Part shown: positions 14,260 to 16,074 of the stretch, in pieces
Layout: each line of letters begins with the position of its first letter
Numbering within the stretch: the first letter of the stretch is position 1
Assembly (NCBI GenBank): GCA_027031185.1
Contig: JALVEF010000075.1
Coordinates: 1 to 16,074, forward strand
Direction: 5' to 3'
Length of the DNA stretch: 16,074 nt
Source of the DNA: Saprospiraceae bacterium
GTDB taxonomy: Bacteria > Bacteroidota > Bacteroidia > Chitinophagales > Saprospiraceae
Made by a program: the position numbers and the translations under genes
The notes under the pieces: model-generated
What the model saw: the letters and a program-made list of their open reading frames with translations, nothing else
Told to the model about the DNA's origin: nothing
Databases searched by the model: none

Positions 14260-16005
14260 ATGATCGCACAAGCAACCAAAAGACGGAAAAAGAAAGTTCA
14301 TCTGCCCCAACTACCGGACCGCAGGTATCTTCGCCTCAAAAACCGCCGGCAATGGATGGCCACCATCTTCGGCAGCGGCATCCGACAATTTGACAAACTC
14401 CAGCAGCTTGGGCCCAGTGAAAAGGGCATTGACCCCTACACCGGACCCTGGACCTACCAAGAAGCCGGCCACCTGCTCCGCCGTACCACCTTCGGCCCCA
14501 CGCACCAAATGATCAAAGACGCCGTTACCAACGGCCTTGACGCCACCATTGACCAGCTGTTTGCTCCCCAACCCCAACCACCGGAGCCCGTCAACCCCTA
14601 TTTTGACAATGATCCGCAGGTACCCGTCGGCGAGTCGTGGGTGGACAAAGCGTGGACCGCCGGTGTCGAAGATGAAATCTATATGTACCGCCACGAATCC
14701 CTGCGGAGCTGGCTCACCGGACTGGTTCTTGACGAGGGCGTGTCTATCCGCGAGAAAATGACCTTGTTCTGGCACAATCACTTTGTCGTCGCTGACATTG
14801 ACGAACCAACAGCGCTCTATCGCTACATCAAACTGCTCCGCAGCCACGCCACAGGCAACTTCAAACAGCTCACCAAGGACATCACCATCGATCCGTCCAT
14901 GCTGTACTATCTCAACGGCAATGAAAACATCGCCGACGAACCAAATGAAAACTTCGCCCGTGAGCTACTGGAACTCTTCACCATCGGAAAAGGCCCCCAG
15001 GCCGGCCCCGGCGACTACACCAACTACACCGAACAAGACGTCGTCGCCCTCGCCAAAGTCTTTACCGGTTGGCACATCGAAAACGAGTTTTCTTTTGACC
15101 CCAACTATGTACTCGGTGTCAGCTTCTCCCCCGATGACCACGACAATTCTACCAAGCAGCTGTCCGCTCGCTTCAATAATGCGACCATCCCGCCAAACGG
15201 ATCCGAAGAGTACAAAGACGCCATTGATATCATTTTCCAACAACCCGAAGTGGCCCGATTCATCGTGCGCAAACTGTACCGCTGGTTTGTATATTACGAC
15301 ATTACCGCCACCACGGAAATGAACGTAATCGAGCCGCTGGCTCAAATGCTCATCGCCAACAACTATGAAATCGCTCCCGTCCTCAAAACGCTTTTGAAGA
15401 GTGAGCACTTCTTCGACACACTGAGCATGGGTTGTATGATCAAAAGCCCGGCGGACTTTATCTATTCCGCTGTCAAACAATTTGACCTTATCCGGCCGGT
15501 ACAAATGAAAGACATCCACTACTGGAATCTCGAAATCTTTTACATCACCGCATACATCGGGCAGGAGATCCTTTCTCCCCCGTCAGTTTCCGGGTGGAAG
15601 GCTTATTACCAAGCTCCCGGCTACTACCGCTGGTGGCTCAATTCCGTCAATCTCACCGTCCGCGGCCAGATCACCGCAGGGGTGATCTTTGGATACATGG
15701 TGGACAACCTCCTGTTCAAAACCGTCGTCCTGGATTACTTGCAAGCCGTCGTGGACAATCCGGCCGACCCCAATGCCGTCGTCAATGACTTCGCAAAAGC
15801 ACTGCTGCCCATGCCCCTGACCCAAAGCCAAAAAGACTTCTTAAAGTCCATTCTCATCCCGGGTCTGCCCGATTTTGAATGGACCGTAGAATACAACAAT
15901 TACCTGAACAACCCCGGCGACCCGGCCATCGTGATGAGCCTCGAAGAAAAAATCCAAAACCTGCTGTACTTCATCACCATCTTGCCGGAATACCATCTGA
16001 GCTAA
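14260..16005 (+). CDS. DUF1800 family protein, paralogue 2
   Basis: The 581-residue protein is a tandem duplicate of the gene upstream. It has HLLRRTTFGPT (71-81), MTLFWHNHFVV (F170-H174), NENFARELLELFTIG (229-243), EQDVVALAKVFTGW, the YRWFVYYDI region, LLKSEHFFD, PPSVSGWKAYYQ and the shared C-terminal LPEYHLS. It differs by a basic N-terminal extension of about 27 residues (ATKRRKKKVHLPQLPDRR) before an RRQWMATIF stretch that aligns with RRQFLSVLT of paralogue 1. No -7 box was found in the 103-base gap, so co-transcription with paralogue 1 is likely. Neither has a clear signal peptide. Function unknown; a DUF1501 partner, if any, would lie to the right of the window. Confidence 0.9.
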   Translation: MIAQATKRRKKKVHLPQLPDRRYLRLKNRRQWMATIFGSGIRQFDKLQQLGPSEKGIDPYTGPWTYQEAGHLLRRTTFGPTHQMIKDAVTNGLDATIDQLFAPQPQPPEPVNPYFDNDPQVPVGESWVDKAWTAGVEDEIYMYRHESLRSWLTGLVLDEGVSIREKMTLFWHNHFVVADIDEPTALYRYIKLLRSHATGNFKQLTKDITIDPSMLYYLNGNENIADEPNENFARELLELFTIGKGPQAGPGDYTNYTEQDVVALAKVFTGWHIENEFSFDPNYVLGVSFSPDDHDNSTKQLSARFNNATIPPNGSEEYKDAIDIIFQQPEVARFIVRKLYRWFVYYDITATTEMNVIEPLAQMLIANNYEIAPVLKTLLKSEHFFDTLSMGCMIKSPADFIYSAVKQFDLIRPVQMKDIHYWNLEIFYITAYIGQEILSPPSVSGWKAYYQAPGYYRWWLNSVNLTVRGQITAGVIFGYMVDNLLFKTVVLDYLQAVVDNPADPNAVVNDFAKALLPMPLTQSQKDFLKSILIPGLPDFEWTVEYNNYLNNPGDPAIVMSLEEKIQNLLYFITILPEYHLS

Positions 16006-16074
16006 ACCTTGAACAAAACCCAAAAACCATTCGAAACTATCAACTACTCCCGCGCGAGTGGTTACCAAAAAAAG
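16006..16074. other. Right-edge spacer, possibly the start of another gene
   Basis: No ATG-initiated plus-strand gene begins here. The frame from TTG at 16009 stays open to the edge, which could be a gene using a rare start codon or chance over such a short length. Nothing else was recognised. Confidence 0.25.

Overview
The window reads as a chromosomal segment of a Bacteroidota bacterium, most likely a Saprospiraceae-type organism. This rests on three things. The gene products match that group: a large M14 peptidase with a C-terminal amidotransferase-like region, a TopA with Gly-Arg-Phe-Gly-Pro C-terminal repeats instead of zinc fingers, a MutA-type mutase small subunit, and paired DUF1800 proteins. 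Several genes are preceded by TAnnTTTG -7 boxes, and no clear Shine-Dalgarno sequences were seen at the starts examined. The spacers are loaded with short palindromes. No rRNA, tRNA, CRISPR array or phage module was found.

Layout. Positions 1-409 are a gene-free spacer with repeat debris. Positions 410-5069 (minus strand) are a compact run kbl > metF > secreted M14 metallopeptidase. Positions 5070-5533 are a 464-base spacer with a possible structured minus-strand RNA. Positions 5534-6791 (plus) carry a small lipoprotein and a small exported protein, separated by two different miniature insertion elements. Positions 6991-9525 (plus) are topA. Positions 9759-10991 (minus) are iscS, convergent with topA and divergent from a short MutA-like mutase subunit (11093-12151, plus). 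After a repeat-rich spacer, two tandem DUF1800 paralogues (12492-14156 and 14260-16005) run to the right edge.

The genes are mostly housekeeping. Kbl makes glycine and acetyl-CoA from 2-amino-3-oxobutyrate, and glycine can feed the folate one-carbon pool that MetF draws on. TopA relaxes DNA, IscS mobilises sulfur, and the mutase subunit would act with a MutB encoded elsewhere. The functions of the DUF1800 pair are unknown.

The most notable content is between the genes. A family of 57-78 bp palindromic elements (called MITE-A here) begins GTAACTGTTTAGG and ends in its inverse. Three intact copies are flanked by 8-bp target duplications: AAAATAGA and TTTTGCCC are perfect, and CTTTCATT/CTTATCATT differs by one base. 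GTAA ends plus 8-bp duplications are hallmarks of IS66-family transposition. A second, unrelated 199-bp element (MITE-B) has GGCTTTGTTG-type inverted ends and a perfect 9-bp duplication GATACACAT, as expected of an IS903-like IS5 element. The two sit side by side in one spacer with overlapping target duplications. One MITE-A copy creates a consensus-like -7 box at its junction upstream of the first DUF1800 gene.
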